Shown: positions 29,877-39,460 of the stretch, in pieces
How the letters are laid out: the number at the start of each line of letters is the position of its first letter
Numbering within the stretch: the stretch's first letter is position 1
Notes under the pieces: model-generated
What the model saw: only the letters and a program-made list of their open reading frames with translations
The model's database searches: none
What the model was told of the DNA's origin: nothing
Source: Mesorhizobium sp. Pch-S
GTDB lineage: Bacteria; Pseudomonadota; Alphaproteobacteria; Rhizobiales; Rhizobiaceae
NCBI RefSeq assembly: GCF_004136315.1
Contig: NZ_CP029562.1
Coordinates: forward strand, 5,727,501 to 5,791,500
Length of the DNA: 64,000 nucleotides
Reading direction: 5' to 3'
Made by a program: the position numbers and the translations under genes

Positions 29877-30701
29877 TCAGCCGGCACCTTTCGCTTGCTG
29901 CCAAAGTGCTTCCATCTCGTCCAGCGAGGCTTTCTCCAGGCTGCTGCCGGAGGTGTCGAGTGCCTGCTCCACATAGTGGAAGCGCTTGCGGAACTTGTCG
30001 TTGGTACCGGAGAGGGCAGCTTCCGAATCGACCTTGAGATGGCGGCCGAGATTGACGACAGCAAACAGCATGTCGCCAAATTCATCCCTGATTGAAGCGG
30101 CATCGCGCTTGGCCAGGGCTTCGCGCAACTCCGCGATTTCCTCTTCAATCTTGTCGAGGATCGGTTCGGCTTCGCTCCAGTCAAAGCCGACTCGGGCGGC
30201 TTTCTCCTGCAACTTCAGTGCCCTGGTCAGCGCGGGCAGGGCAACCGGCACGGAATCCAGGAAACCCTTGCCGTGATCTTCCGGATCCAGGCCTCGCGCC
30301 AGCCTTTCTGCGCGGCGCTCCGCTTTTTCTTCTGCCTTGATCTTTTCCCACATGCCCTTGGCCATTCCGGCGCTGCGGGCGTCTTCGCTGCCGAAGACAT
30401 GGGGATGGCGACGGATCATCTTGCGGGTGATACCTTCGACCACGTCGCCGAAGGCAAATTCACCTTGTTCGTCAGCCATTTGGGCGTGGTAGACGACCTG
30501 AAGCAGGAGGTCGCCAAGTTCCTCGCGCAGATTGTCGATATCATTGCGCGCAATGGCGTCGGCCACCTCGTAGGCTTCTTCGATCGTATAAGGGGCGATG
30601 GTCGAGAAATCCTGCTCGATGTCCCAGGGGCAGCCAGTGACCGGCGCACGCAGGGCGGCCATGATCTCGATGAGGCGGGAGATGTCCTTGGATGGTTTCA
30701 T
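29877..30701 (-). CDS. mazG: Nucleoside triphosphate pyrophosphohydrolase MazG
   Basis: MazG hydrolyses NTPs and dNTPs to monophosphates and pyrophosphate, a housecleaning role. The 274-residue protein has duplicated MazG modules. The N-terminal one shows GCPWDIEQDF, EEAYEVADAI and EELGDLLLQVVYHAQ (the E-E-x-x-E and E-x-x-D metal motifs). The second has EEEIAELREAL and EFGDMLFAVVNL. Length and motifs match the E. coli type. It is convergent with the hflX operon. Confidence 0.95.
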   Translation of the reverse strand: MKPSKDISRLIEIMAALRAPVTGCPWDIEQDFSTIAPYTIEEAYEVADAIARNDIDNLREELGDLLLQVVYHAQMADEQGEFAFGDVVEGITRKMIRRHPHVFGSEDARSAGMAKGMWEKIKAEEKAERRAERLARGLDPEDHGKGFLDSVPVALPALTRALKLQEKAARVGFDWSEAEPILDKIEEEIAELREALAKRDAASIRDEFGDMLFAVVNLGRHLKVDSEAALSGTNDKFRKRFHYVEQALDTSGSSLEKASLDEMEALWQQAKGAG

Positions 30702-30841
30702 GGCCAGAGCCTATTCCGCATCGGGCAGAACGGCCAATGCCGCTGAATGGCATTGGCCTCTTGTCCACAATCTCGCGGAACCATCCGGAGCACCGCGCGT
30801 CGATTGTGCTTCTCGAATATCGATTCCGATTTCGAAGCGCG

Positions 30842-32047
30842 CTATTCGAGTACCGAAACAATCGCCTTGGCGAGCTTGTCCAGGCCGTCTTCCGGCAGGC
30901 CGGCCACATTGATGCGGCTGTCGCCCACCATATAGACGCCGTGTTCGGTTCGAAGCCGATCGACCTGCGCTTCCGTCAAGCCGAGGCGCGAGAACATGCC
31001 ACGATGCTCCGCAACGAAATCGAAGCGGTCCGAATTGGACTGCCTGCGCAGCGCCTCCGCGAAAGCGACGCGCAGCCGCAGCATGCGCTGGCGCATTTCC
31101 TCAAGCTCGGTCTCCCAGTCGGCGCGCAGCTTCTCGTCCTGCAGCACGATGCGGACCGCAGCAGCGCCATGATCCGGCGGCATCGAATAGAGCGTGCGTG
31201 CCGCTGCCAGCATGTGGCTCAGCGCGATGTCTGCTTCCGCGCCGTTCTTCGCCAGGATCATCGCGGCGCCGACACGATCGCGATAGACGGCGAAATTCTT
31301 CGAACAGCTCGAAGCGACCAGCATTTCAGGCACTTTGCCGGCGATAAGGCGCAGGCCGGCAGCATCAGCTTCGAGGCCTTCACCGAAACCCTGATAGGCA
31401 ATGTCGACAAAAGGCAGCAGGCCGCCTTCCACCAACAGATCCGCCACTTTGGCCCACTGCTCGATGGTGAGGTTGGCGCCGGTCGGGTTATGGCAGCAAC
31501 CGTGCAACAACACCGCGTCGCCCGGCTTGGCGGTCTTCAGCGTCGCCAGCATGTCGTCGAAGCGGACCGAACCGCTTGCCGCATCGAAATAGGGATACTC
31601 GGCGATGGTGAGACCAGCTTCCCGCATCATGGGGATGTGGTTCGGCCAGGTCGGATTGGAAATCCAGATCGTGGCGCCTGGCCGGGTACGCTTCAGCAGT
31701 TCGGCGGCCAGTCGCAACGCACCGGAACCGCCCGGCGCCTGTGCCGCGCGGATGCGGGTGAGGTCGGCGCCGTCACCGAAAACCAGCCTGGTCATGACTT
31801 CATTGAAGGCGAGATCGCCTGCAAGGCCAAGATAGGTCTTTGTGTCCTGGTTCTGCAGAAGCCGCGTTTCGGCCTCGCGCACCGCCCGCATGACTGCCGT
31901 CTTGCCGTCACGATCCTTGTAGACGCCCACGCCGAGATCGACTTTGTCGGTGCGCGGATCGGCACGGTAGAGCCCGATCAGGGCAAGAATCTTGTCTGTT
32001 GGCGCCGGCTGCAGGTCTTCAAACATCTGAGGCTTTTCCATGGGCAT
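30842..32047 (-). CDS. Aromatic/aspartate aminotransferase (class I)
   Basis: The 401-residue protein is a class Ia PLP aminotransferase of the AspC/TyrB type: DKVDLGVGVYKDRDGKTAVMRAV near the start, YLGLAGDLAFNEV, NPTWPNH, CCHNPTGANLT, and the PLP Lys in SSCSKNFAVYRDRVGA. The product would transaminate tyrosine, phenylalanine or aspartate with 2-oxoglutarate. Specificity is not decided by sequence. A start at the second Met (MEKPQMF) is equally possible. A GCCGGAT/ATCCGGC hairpin lies upstream at 32112-32130. Confidence 0.92.
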   Translation of the reverse strand: MPMEKPQMFEDLQPAPTDKILALIGLYRADPRTDKVDLGVGVYKDRDGKTAVMRAVREAETRLLQNQDTKTYLGLAGDLAFNEVMTRLVFGDGADLTRIRAAQAPGGSGALRLAAELLKRTRPGATIWISNPTWPNHIPMMREAGLTIAEYPYFDAASGSVRFDDMLATLKTAKPGDAVLLHGCCHNPTGANLTIEQWAKVADLLVEGGLLPFVDIAYQGFGEGLEADAAGLRLIAGKVPEMLVASSCSKNFAVYRDRVGAAMILAKNGAEADIALSHMLAAARTLYSMPPDHGAAAVRIVLQDEKLRADWETELEEMRQRMLRLRVAFAEALRRQSNSDRFDFVAEHRGMFSRLGLTEAQVDRLRTEHGVYMVGDSRINVAGLPEDGLDKLAKAIVSVLE

Positions 32048-32304
32048 CGCGCCGCCTTTCGGGCGCGCCGGAGTGATACGAAAATCGACCGTGTTAGGCT
32101 AGGATTATTGCGCCGGATATTGCATCCGGCTTCAACGGCACTCGCGTGTCCCGCTTTGTATGGGCCAAATTCACTGGATCCATCGGGTGGGGAACAATCT
32201 TCGACATCGCGGTCATTTTTGAGAAAGCCATCCCAATTCGGTCTTGAAAATAGCAATCGACAAAATCTACTGAGTTTATAGACTAATGGGAAATGGAGGA
32301 CGCG

Positions 32305-32454
32305 ATGGCGAATTTCCTGACCCAGGCCGGTACACGAAAGTTCCGCCACCGTGGCATTTCTGTGTCGCCTGCTGGCGGTGCGCTGCTGCCCTATGCGGTT
32401 TTCGCCGTGTCTTTCCTTTTTGCAAGCGCCTTCATCTTTGGGCTTGTGCCCTGA
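32305..32454 (+). CDS. Small hydrophobic protein, 49 residues
   Basis: An ATG at 32305 is preceded by a strong GGAGGA ribosome-binding site (32295-32300, 4-base spacing). It encodes 49 residues with a basic N-terminal half (GTRKFRHRG) and one C-terminal membrane span (about residues 28-47, LPYAVFAVSFLFASAFIFGL). I do not recognise a family. The strong ribosome-binding site, coherent membrane topology and position 81 bases before the LLM gene support a real gene. Function unknown. Confidence 0.55.
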   Translation: MANFLTQAGTRKFRHRGISVSPAGGALLPYAVFAVSFLFASAFIFGLVP

Positions 32455-32535
32455 ACTGATGCGGTCATGTGACCGCCTGCAATTCCAGAGGAGTTGAACC
32501 GCCCGCCTGTCCACCACAACAAGGGAGAAGTTGTG

Positions 32536-33468
32536 ATGAGCGTTGTGTTCACTTTTGTATCCCCTGCAAGCACCGATCGATCAAATGCTGCCGCTGAAAG
32601 GCATGCAGTCAGAAGCCGGGTCACGCCCGCTTCGGCGTGGCGCGCAGGCTTTCAGTCTTGGCTGTCCGACGGGCAGAGCAACTCGCTTAATGTTGTCGAC
32701 CGCGCTGTCGCCGGAGAAATCGAACAACAGCAGATTCTGCTGACACACGGCGCCGGCGAACTCGATCCCGTTACCGCAGCGCGCCGGCTGGCGGCATTGC
32801 AGCTTCGGCACGGCGGTCGGATTGCGCTTCGGGTGCCTGCGCGCGGACTGGTCGATACCGACCGACAGCCCAGCCATATAGCCTTCTGGCGGCGGATCGA
32901 CGAATATCTGACGCTTTTGAAGCGCCTGTGGGCGAATGAAAAACCGATCGATCACGAAGGGCCGTTCTACAGTGTCGTGGGCGGCTTCGTGCCGCGCAAG
33001 AGTGCGCGCGGCATAGCGGTGCCGATCCGCATGGCGGGATTGTCCGGAACGGCCCTGAACGTTGCGGGAAAACATGCCGACGTCTTCGAACTTGCTGCCA
33101 TGTCGCCGGACGAGGCCCGTTTGCTGGCCAGCCGGGTTCGTGCGGCGGCAGCGAGGCATGGTCGACAAGGCAAGGTTCGTTTCGCGTTGCCGGTTGTTTT
33201 TGACGCTGCAGGACAGGAAACCGCTGCCTCAGGTCAGTCGATCCTGTCGCAAAAGCCGGCCCAGGCTGCTCTTCAGCTGCTGAGCTTCGTCGATGCCGGG
33301 GTTTCGGAGTTCATGGTCCGAGGAATCGGGACAGCCGATGGTCTCGACGCTTTCGAACATGTGGTGTCCTTCGTTCAGAACTCCTCGTCACGGCGAGAGG
33401 CAGCCTGGGCGGCAAGCGCCGGTGTGGCGGCTGGCCGCTTCGATATGGTGCCGGCCGGCAGCCACTGA
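32536..33468 (+). CDS. Divergent, N-terminally shortened luciferase-like monooxygenase (SsuD-like)
   Basis: The 310-residue protein resembles flavin-dependent alkanesulfonate monooxygenases in its central part (TAARRLAALQLRHGGRIALRV, then FWRRIDEYLTLLKRLWANEKPIDHEGPFYSV and a conserved PIRMAGLSGTALNVAGKHADVFELA region). SsuD proteins are usually near 380 residues and start with a WFLPTHGDG-type strand that is missing here. It may be a degenerate or re-purposed member. The ATG at 32536 has a GGGAGAAG site upstream. The flavoprotein gene across the terminator is a common genomic companion of such proteins. Confidence 0.7.
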   Translation: MSVVFTFVSPASTDRSNAAAERHAVRSRVTPASAWRAGFQSWLSDGQSNSLNVVDRAVAGEIEQQQILLTHGAGELDPVTAARRLAALQLRHGGRIALRVPARGLVDTDRQPSHIAFWRRIDEYLTLLKRLWANEKPIDHEGPFYSVVGGFVPRKSARGIAVPIRMAGLSGTALNVAGKHADVFELAAMSPDEARLLASRVRAAAARHGRQGKVRFALPVVFDAAGQETAASGQSILSQKPAQAALQLLSFVDAGVSEFMVRGIGTADGLDAFEHVVSFVQNSSSRREAAWAASAGVAAGRFDMVPAGSH

Positions 33469-33492
33469 CGTTCCGCAGTAAGGTATGTACGG

Positions 33493-33520
33493 CGGCGCGG
33501 ACTGAAGTTCGCGCCGTTTT
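33493..33520. terminator. Bidirectional terminator between convergent genes
   Basis: CGGCGCG and CGCGCCG form a 7-bp GC-only stem, extended by a short inner AC/GT pair, followed by TTTT. It lies between the converging LLM and FAD/NAD(P) genes and can serve the plus strand as an intrinsic terminator. Confidence 0.65.
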
Positions 33521-33531
33521 CGCTGTCGCGT

Positions 33532-34899
33532 CTAACGGAAACCCGGTGCCGTGCGCTGCGTCAGTTGTCCCGCGAGTTTGGCAGTCTGATTGCGGATGTC
33601 GGGCACTGCGTCGATTTCAAAGAATGTTCCGCGAGTGAGCGGGCCGACGGCAAAGAGACGGTCGGAGGCGCTGCCGCCACGGTCGATCACGGCACAATCC
33701 AATGTCACATCGAGGCCAAGCCGCAGTGGATCAGCCCGGGCGAGGCCTCGATCGGTCAGGGACCTGATGACCGCGACCGAGCCGGTCGAGACATCCTTGA
33801 CGATGCCTGTGCAGTCGTAGATGCGGGCAACCCGCAAGGTTTCTGTATCTCGCGACCTGCGGGGCAGGAGTTTCACCAGCCTGTCGCCATTGTCGGAGGC
33901 CGTGCCGACCACGCGTGCGGCGAGCAGCTTCAACTGGCCGGAGCGAACTGCCTGGTTCACGCGAGCATGGATCTGTGGTGGCATGCGATGGCGGTGGATA
34001 TCCCACCATGCCTTGGTGTGTTCCAGAAACCGCCGCTTTGCGGTGGATGGCCAGTTTTGCCAGATCCGCTGGTTGAACGGCCTCAATCCATCGACCACAT
34101 CACGCCAGTTGCCGCCGGCTTTTTCCGTCTCGCGGACCAGTTTGTGAAACCAGTCGACGAAATAGGACAGTTCAGTGCCGAGAGGAATGTCGGCACTGTC
34201 CAGTTTGATCGGATTGCCTTTCTGGTGCGGCCAAGGCAGCAATCCACGCCGCGAGACGGCCGTTATCTCTCCCTTGTGTCCCCGGTGCTCGAGCGTCAGC
34301 CAGGCATCGACCATGCTCAGTCCGGTGCCAAGGATGAGCACGGGCGCGTCCGGATCCAGGGGCGTATCGTCGGCAGAACCCATGCGGACCGCGAAGTTCT
34401 GGTCGGGCGCGGGCTCCTGGTCATGACCGGTGGCCAGGACAGCTATATGACCGACAAGGCTGGTGCCATCAGCAAGACGCGCTTCGACACCGGCCGGCGT
34501 CGTGACGACGCCGGTACATTCCTGCCTTATCAACCTCAGGCGCCCGGTCGTGCGCTCATCTTCGGCGAGGCGCTCGAGTATGTCCTGCAGATAGCGGCCA
34601 TAGGTGCTGCGAGATGTGTAAACCGGACCGGTATCGGTCTGAACAAGCTGCTTTTCCTGAAGCCAGCGCCAATAATGGGACGGATCGTCGGGATAGGCAC
34701 TCATGTTGGTGGCTGCGACGTTCAGCAGGTGATCGGGCAAGGCGGCGGAATAAGCCATGCCCTTGCCGAAGCTTTCGCGGCGTTCGATCACAGTGACACG
34801 CAGGCCCGGATCGTTCGAACGCAGCAGATGCGCAGCCAGGATGACGCCACTGGCACCGCCGCCAATTATGATGACGGAATTGCGCGAACGCTCGATCAT
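33532..34899 (-). CDS. FAD/NAD(P)-binding protein (HI0933-unrelated FAD_NAD(P)-bind type)
   Basis: The 455-residue flavoprotein opens with VIIIGGGASGVILAAHLL (FAD dinucleotide motif), then VIERRESFGKGMAYSAALPDHLLNVAATNMSAYPDD, which is the hallmark of the FAD_NAD(P)-bind_9 group. An ATG-type motif (VLATGHDQ) and a second Rossmann motif (VLILGTGLSMVDAWLTL) follow. Members are found beside sulfonate, siderophore or hydroxamate metabolism genes; the reaction is unknown. A GGGAGG ribosome-binding site precedes the ATG. Confidence 0.8.
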   Translation of the reverse strand: MIERSRNSVIIIGGGASGVILAAHLLRSNDPGLRVTVIERRESFGKGMAYSAALPDHLLNVAATNMSAYPDDPSHYWRWLQEKQLVQTDTGPVYTSRSTYGRYLQDILERLAEDERTTGRLRLIRQECTGVVTTPAGVEARLADGTSLVGHIAVLATGHDQEPAPDQNFAVRMGSADDTPLDPDAPVLILGTGLSMVDAWLTLEHRGHKGEITAVSRRGLLPWPHQKGNPIKLDSADIPLGTELSYFVDWFHKLVRETEKAGGNWRDVVDGLRPFNQRIWQNWPSTAKRRFLEHTKAWWDIHRHRMPPQIHARVNQAVRSGQLKLLAARVVGTASDNGDRLVKLLPRRSRDTETLRVARIYDCTGIVKDVSTGSVAVIRSLTDRGLARADPLRLGLDVTLDCAVIDRGGSASDRLFAVGPLTRGTFFEIDAVPDIRNQTAKLAGQLTQRTAPGFR

Positions 34900-34910
34900 C
34901 GTCGCTCCTC

Positions 34911-34941
34911 CCTTAAGTCCATAAGAATAGTAAACTTAAGG
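34911..34941. promoter_or_regulatory. CCTTAAG inverted repeat upstream of the flavoprotein gene
   Basis: CCTTAAG and CTTAAGG form a perfect 7-bp inverted repeat separated by an AT-rich 17-base spacer, 12 bases before the minus-strand ATG. The spacing and AT-rich middle suggest an operator or promoter element. The remainder of the 237-base gap to the PepSY gene shows nothing else clear. Confidence 0.35.
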
Positions 34942-35136
34942 ATGTTTGCGCGAAACGAAATCCTGAAATTACGAGGGAAGATGACAAGCTAGTTCGGTTC
35001 ATCGGCTCGAAAATGGAATTGCTTTGCTCGGCAAGGCCTGGAAGACGTATAGCCATCCGAACGGGTCGGCTCACCTGCCGACCATATGGGCAACTGGGAC
35101 GCAGGCTGACCGACTACGCCCCAGAAGACCGGAAGG

Positions 35137-36501
35137 CTATGCGGTTCTCGGCCCGCGTATCCTGGAATACGTCCAATCCAGAGCCAGCATGATCACAAGC
35201 GAAATCCCGACCAGCGGGAAGATGAGGCCGCCGACAAGCAGGATGGCGAGCAGGCCGCGAAACACGCGGTTGTCCCCGGGCTGCGGCGGGACGCCGAGTG
35301 AGCCCGATGGCCGTCGCTTCCACCACATGATGCCGGCCGAGACGGCAAGCATGACGATCGCGATACAGACGGCAAGCAGTACCAGCTGATTCACAAGACC
35401 GAACTGCTGGCCCATGTGGACGCTGATGCCCCATTCAATCGCTTTGGCAAACGGCCCGTAGTCGGCGTAGCTGACATCAATAAGTGGCTTGCCGGTGTAC
35501 TGGTCGAGATGAACGACCCGCTGGCTCGCAAGATCGTCGGGGAAGACCGAACCGGTATACACGCCTGATGCGTCGGCCGGCAGGTTGACCGCATAACCCT
35601 TGTGAAGACCAAGCTTCTCAAACGTGGCGACGGCTTCATCAAGGCCTACGGGTTGACCGTCTTGTGCCGGAGATTGCGGCACCTTGGCCTGCTCCAGAGA
35701 CCAGGACATCTGGGCAACGTGATTGGCGTGTTCGTCCGACATGGGGACCCCGGTCCAGACGCCGTTGGGATAGCCGTAGTTGTTGCCGTTCACCCAATCA
35801 TTGACCTTGGCGCCCCAGACGCCGGACCACGGCATTCCGGTGATTGCCAGGAACACGATGAAGAAACCGACGAAGACGCCTGTCACGGCATGGGTATCGC
35901 GCCAGAAGACACGGCGGCGCGGCGTTCCCCTTACACTCAGCACCCCTCCGGTCTGGCGCCGTGGCCACCACAGATAGATGCCGGTGCCGACCAGCAAAAT
36001 CGACCAGCCACCGGCGATCTCGATGAGGGCGCGTGTGAACGAGCCGAAATATTTGAGACTGTGCAGGTAGCGGATCGTCCACATCACCGTGCCGCGGTCG
36101 GGCAGGGTGCCGAGCACCTTACCAGAGTAAGGATCGACATAGACGGCGAGCTTGCCCTGATCGGACGTCTCGACCGTCACTTCGGCGGAACTGTCGGGCG
36201 AGGCGGGGTCGGTGAATTTGACGGCCGTTCCCGGATTGGCGGTCAGCGCTGCGGCGACCATCTGTGAAGGTGCTGCCTTTGTCACGCCTTCCTGGATTTC
36301 GACGCGCTTGAGGTCGGAATGGATGATGCCGTCGATCTCATCCTTGAACAGATAGAGCGCTCCCGTCAGCGCAAGCGTGATCATGAAGGGCAGGACAAGC
36401 AGACCTGCGTAGAAATGCCAGCGCCAGACGGCGCGATAAAGGTCGGACGCGGAGCGCGCAACGATGCCTGCGGGCTCCCGCCCGAGGGTGAGTTCGGACA
36501 T
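35137..36501 (-). CDS. PepSY-domain membrane protein (PiuB-like, iron uptake associated)
   Basis: The 454-residue protein begins with LYRAVWRWHFYAGLLVLPFMITLALTGALYLFKDEID, the first span and conserved His of PepSY_TM proteins. It has a periplasmic PepSY-like domain (about 60-140), further spans near 160-180, 205-225 and 390-445, and conserved His pairs (RYLHSLKYFG, HMGQQFG). PiuB-type proteins are commonly encoded beside TonB-dependent siderophore receptors and are thought to reduce the ferri-siderophore at the inner membrane. It is the last gene of the receptor-DUF2946-PepSY set. Confidence 0.85.
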   Translation of the reverse strand: MSELTLGREPAGIVARSASDLYRAVWRWHFYAGLLVLPFMITLALTGALYLFKDEIDGIIHSDLKRVEIQEGVTKAAPSQMVAAALTANPGTAVKFTDPASPDSSAEVTVETSDQGKLAVYVDPYSGKVLGTLPDRGTVMWTIRYLHSLKYFGSFTRALIEIAGGWSILLVGTGIYLWWPRRQTGGVLSVRGTPRRRVFWRDTHAVTGVFVGFFIVFLAITGMPWSGVWGAKVNDWVNGNNYGYPNGVWTGVPMSDEHANHVAQMSWSLEQAKVPQSPAQDGQPVGLDEAVATFEKLGLHKGYAVNLPADASGVYTGSVFPDDLASQRVVHLDQYTGKPLIDVSYADYGPFAKAIEWGISVHMGQQFGLVNQLVLLAVCIAIVMLAVSAGIMWWKRRPSGSLGVPPQPGDNRVFRGLLAILLVGGLIFPLVGISLVIMLALDWTYSRIRGPRTA

Positions 36502-36563
36502 GGGTTTCTCCTGACGTTGTGAAATGCACGACAGCGTCGAGCCGTCGTGTTCGAACAGTGTGG

Positions 36564-36962
36564 TCAGGAAAGGAGTGGTGGTGCCCTCGGGCCTGGAACG
36601 AAGCCGCGCAACGAGGGCGTGAACGGGTTCGACGCAAGCGGCAGGCGAACTGGCTCAGCTCTGGTCGCGGTCAGATAGACATGATCTTGTCCACCCACGA
36701 CGGCCGGAGCAGCCAAACCCGCGATGTTGCACAGGGCAGCGCAAGGGCAGGTGCTGCCCTTTCCGGCTGGTCCGGTTGGATCCGACGAAGACTCCGCGCC
36801 ATCGGTGGTGCAGATGACATGCAGCGGATCGGCGGCCGAGGCGGCCATCGCGCCCTGGGTCATGCCGGAGACGAAAGCCTGCAGCAGGAACAGATAGACA
36901 AGGATGGCTGCAACGGCCGTGGCCGTCAGCCTGTCCCTGAAAATGTCCCGCATCGCTCCCAT
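36564..36962 (-). CDS. DUF2946-like small exported/membrane protein
   Basis: The 132-residue protein has one N-terminal hydrophobic segment (about residues 11-34) that could be a signal peptide or anchor, then a Cys-rich patch (ICTTDG followed by GKGSTCPCAALCNIAG) like the C-P-C-A-x-x-C motif of DUF2946 proteins. Such proteins recur next to TonB-dependent receptors and PepSY genes in metal-uptake loci, but their role is unknown. It lies between the receptor and the PepSY gene on the same strand. Confidence 0.7.
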   Translation of the reverse strand: MGAMRDIFRDRLTATAVAAILVYLFLLQAFVSGMTQGAMAASAADPLHVICTTDGAESSSDPTGPAGKGSTCPCAALCNIAGLAAPAVVGGQDHVYLTATRAEPVRLPLASNPFTPSLRGFVPGPRAPPLLS

Positions 36963-37087
36963 CGGCTTCAGATGCCAGACTCCCGGCCTGAAGTCACTGC
37001 GGCAGATGGGTTGCGGTCGCTCGCATCGGCATTTTCCCGGGCTGGGGCGCCTCGGCCGGCAACAGCCACAGCGACTGGTGCGTTACC

Positions 37088-39261
37088 TCACCACTTGACC
37101 GTAGCACCGGCTCCGAAAACGCGGCCGCGACCGATGTAAACGCCGCGTACGCCGGGCGCCATCGTCAGCGAGTAAGCCAGCGGCCGCTCGTCGAGCAGAT
37201 TGTTGACGAAACCGTAGAAGCCGTACTTCTCGTTTTCCCAGCCGATGCGGGCATTGATGGTGTGATAGGGCTCCAACTCTTCCTTGTCGGCGAGATCGGA
37301 GACGCGCGTCCCGACATATTGATAGCTGACGTTGGCGGTAAAGTTGCCGCTTACCCCCAGCGCCTCGCCGGGCAACCGATAGCCGAGGCCGAGATTGGCG
37401 GTCCACTCCGGCACCTGTGGCACCCGGTTGCCTTCGCGCGCACCCGTCAGCATCGATTCCGCCGTCACGTCGACCATCTCGGATTTCGTGTATCCGATGC
37501 CTCCCGTCAATTCGAGGCCGTCGGTCAGCTCGGCGGAGCCGCCAAGCTCCAGGCCGTAGCTGCGGAAATTCTGGTTGGTCATGAAGACGCGCATCGTCGC
37601 CAGATCGAAACCGCTGAGCTGGCCGTCGCGCACATCATTGTAGAAAACAGCCCCGCGCACGGCGATGCCGTCGGCCAGATTGGCTTTGGTGCCGATTTCG
37701 TATGTCCAGCTCTTGGCAGGGTCGAATTTCAACGAAGGCATGCCGAACCCCGCATATTGTGAGGTCTTTTCGAAGCCGCCTGAAGCATAGCCGCGGGCGA
37801 TGGAGGCATAGCTCATCACGTCCGCGTTCCAGTTGTAGGCGATCGCGGCGCGTCCGGTCATGTAGGTATCCGAGGTCTCGCTGGCCTGTTGGAACGCAGG
37901 GATCGTGCCGGGGAAACCATTTGTCACGTAGTTGCCGTCGAACGTCTGGCGATCGTGCGCCAGTCGAAGTCCACCCGAAATGGACCAATGCTCATTCAGC
38001 GGGACAGTCGCGTCGCCGAAGGCGGCATAGGTTTCGCTGGTCATCTTGTTGTCGAAGGTGCCGTTCATCGTCGGGAACGGCGTCCTGTCTTGCGATGGAA
38101 GTCGTAGTCGGAACGCAGGTAGCTTGCTCCTGCAACCCATTGCCAATCTGATGACTCTGAGGAGTTCAGGCGGAACTCCTGGGTAAAGATGCGCTCTTTC
38201 TCGTCCGAATCAACCTTGTCGGCTGCTGGGTTGAACAGGAACTGCGGCGGCAGGCCGAGATAGGGGCCGTAGAGATAGGAATCCGTGAAGTCGCCGAAGT
38301 TCGAGACGCCGATGTCCTGATAGCTGGTTGTCGAGGTGAAGCTGACGTTCTCGAAGTCCTTGCGGATGTTGATCGTGCCCTGCGCGATGGTGCGCAGGTT
38401 CTTTGGCTCGACATCTTCGCCGCTGATGGGGAAGTCGGGGTGATTGTAGAGCAGATAGGCGGGGTTGTTTCTCTGGTCGCGGCTGTATGAGCCGCTGACA
38501 TCGATGGTCCACGTCGCGTCGGGCGTATAACGCACGGTTCCGCGCGCCGCGCCGACCTTGGCGCCACCGAGGTCCTTGTCGAGGTATGGGTTGGGGACAT
38601 CGCCGTCGTACTTCTGCAGGCGCACAGCGCCGCGACCGGCAAGTACGTCGGGCGAGATCCAGCCGCCGGCTATACCTTCGACAAAGGCGTGACCGTTGCT
38701 GCCGATCTCGGTGTTGACGCGGAAATCGCGTTCGCCATCCGCTGGCCGGCTGACGACGTTAATGGCGCCGGCAAGGGCGTTGCGCCCGAATGTGGTTCCT
38801 TGCGGGCCGCGCAGCACTTCGACCTGCTCGACATCGAGCAGGGGTGGGGCAAAACCGATGACGCTGGTCGGCACGCCATCGACGGAGAAGCCGACCGTGG
38901 AATCGAAGGAGTTGAGCGGGCCGCCAAGTGTCGAAACACCACGGATATTCAGGTAATTATCACCGAAGCGCGAGTAGTCGACGAAATTGGTGTTGGGCGC
39001 CTTCCTGGCAATATCGGCGCCTGAATCCAGGCCGGAGGCTGGAATATCCTTGGACTGGATCACCGTCGCGCTGACCGGTGCCTTCTCTTCCACTTCGGTG
39101 CGCTTTCGCCCGGTGAGCACGATCTTGTCCAGCACGGTCGCACCTTGCTCGACCCGGGGCGCTTCCTGGGAAGCAGCCGGTTGCGGTGTCATAACGACCG
39201 GCAAGCTCAACAGAGCGGCAACGCCGCAGGTCAGCGACCTGCGATATGCTTTCAAGCGCAT
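37088..39261 (-). pseudogene. TonB-dependent siderophore receptor, split by a one-base frameshift
   Basis: The first frame (39261 down to about 38085) has a signal peptide, a TonB-box-like ATVLDKIVLTGRKR, a plug domain with VEVLRGPQGTTFGRNALAGAINVVSRP, and early barrel strands; it then stops after DYDFHRKTGRRSRR. The rest of the barrel (PFPTMNGTFDNKMTSETYAAFGD onward, split here for length, ending ATVKW) continues in another frame to 37088. Adding one base near 38083-38088 gives 724 residues. The layout (plug, barrel, late NARIGWENEKYGFYGFVNNL) resembles FyuA-type receptors. It could be a sequencing error or a true loss. Confidence 0.88.
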
Positions 39262-39322
39262 TGGATCCCCACGCAGTTCAAATGCGCCGGCCGGGGCGGA
39301 CCCTAGCCAGCTTCCTAAATCA

Positions 39323-39337
39323 TGATTATAATTATCA
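39323..39337. promoter_or_regulatory. RirA-type iron-responsive operator before the receptor
   Basis: TGATTATAATTATCA fits TGA-N9-TCA, the iron-responsive operator recognised by RirA in rhizobia. It lies 62 bases before the receptor start and 124 before the AraC start, in the AT-rich centre of the divergent region. The rest of this gap shows nothing else clear. Confidence 0.65.
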
Positions 39338-39460
39338 GGTATTAGCCACGCGGCTGGGCGGCCGCAATCGCGTCACTATCGCGGCAGCAAGCAAAACCAT
39401 CGCGGGAAACAGAAACCGCGGTTCTGCGCGCCGGCCGTGCTGGATTCGGGGATATCGTGC

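Noticed and set aside
30692..32281. Open frame of 529 codons on the plus strand
   Set aside because: It lies antisense to the well-supported aromatic aminotransferase; the translation is rich in Arg, His and Gln with no family motif, as expected of a GC-rich shadow frame.
33565..34992. Open frame of 475 codons on the plus strand
   Set aside because: It is antisense to the FAD/NAD(P)-binding protein, which has clear dinucleotide-binding motifs; the plus-strand product has none.
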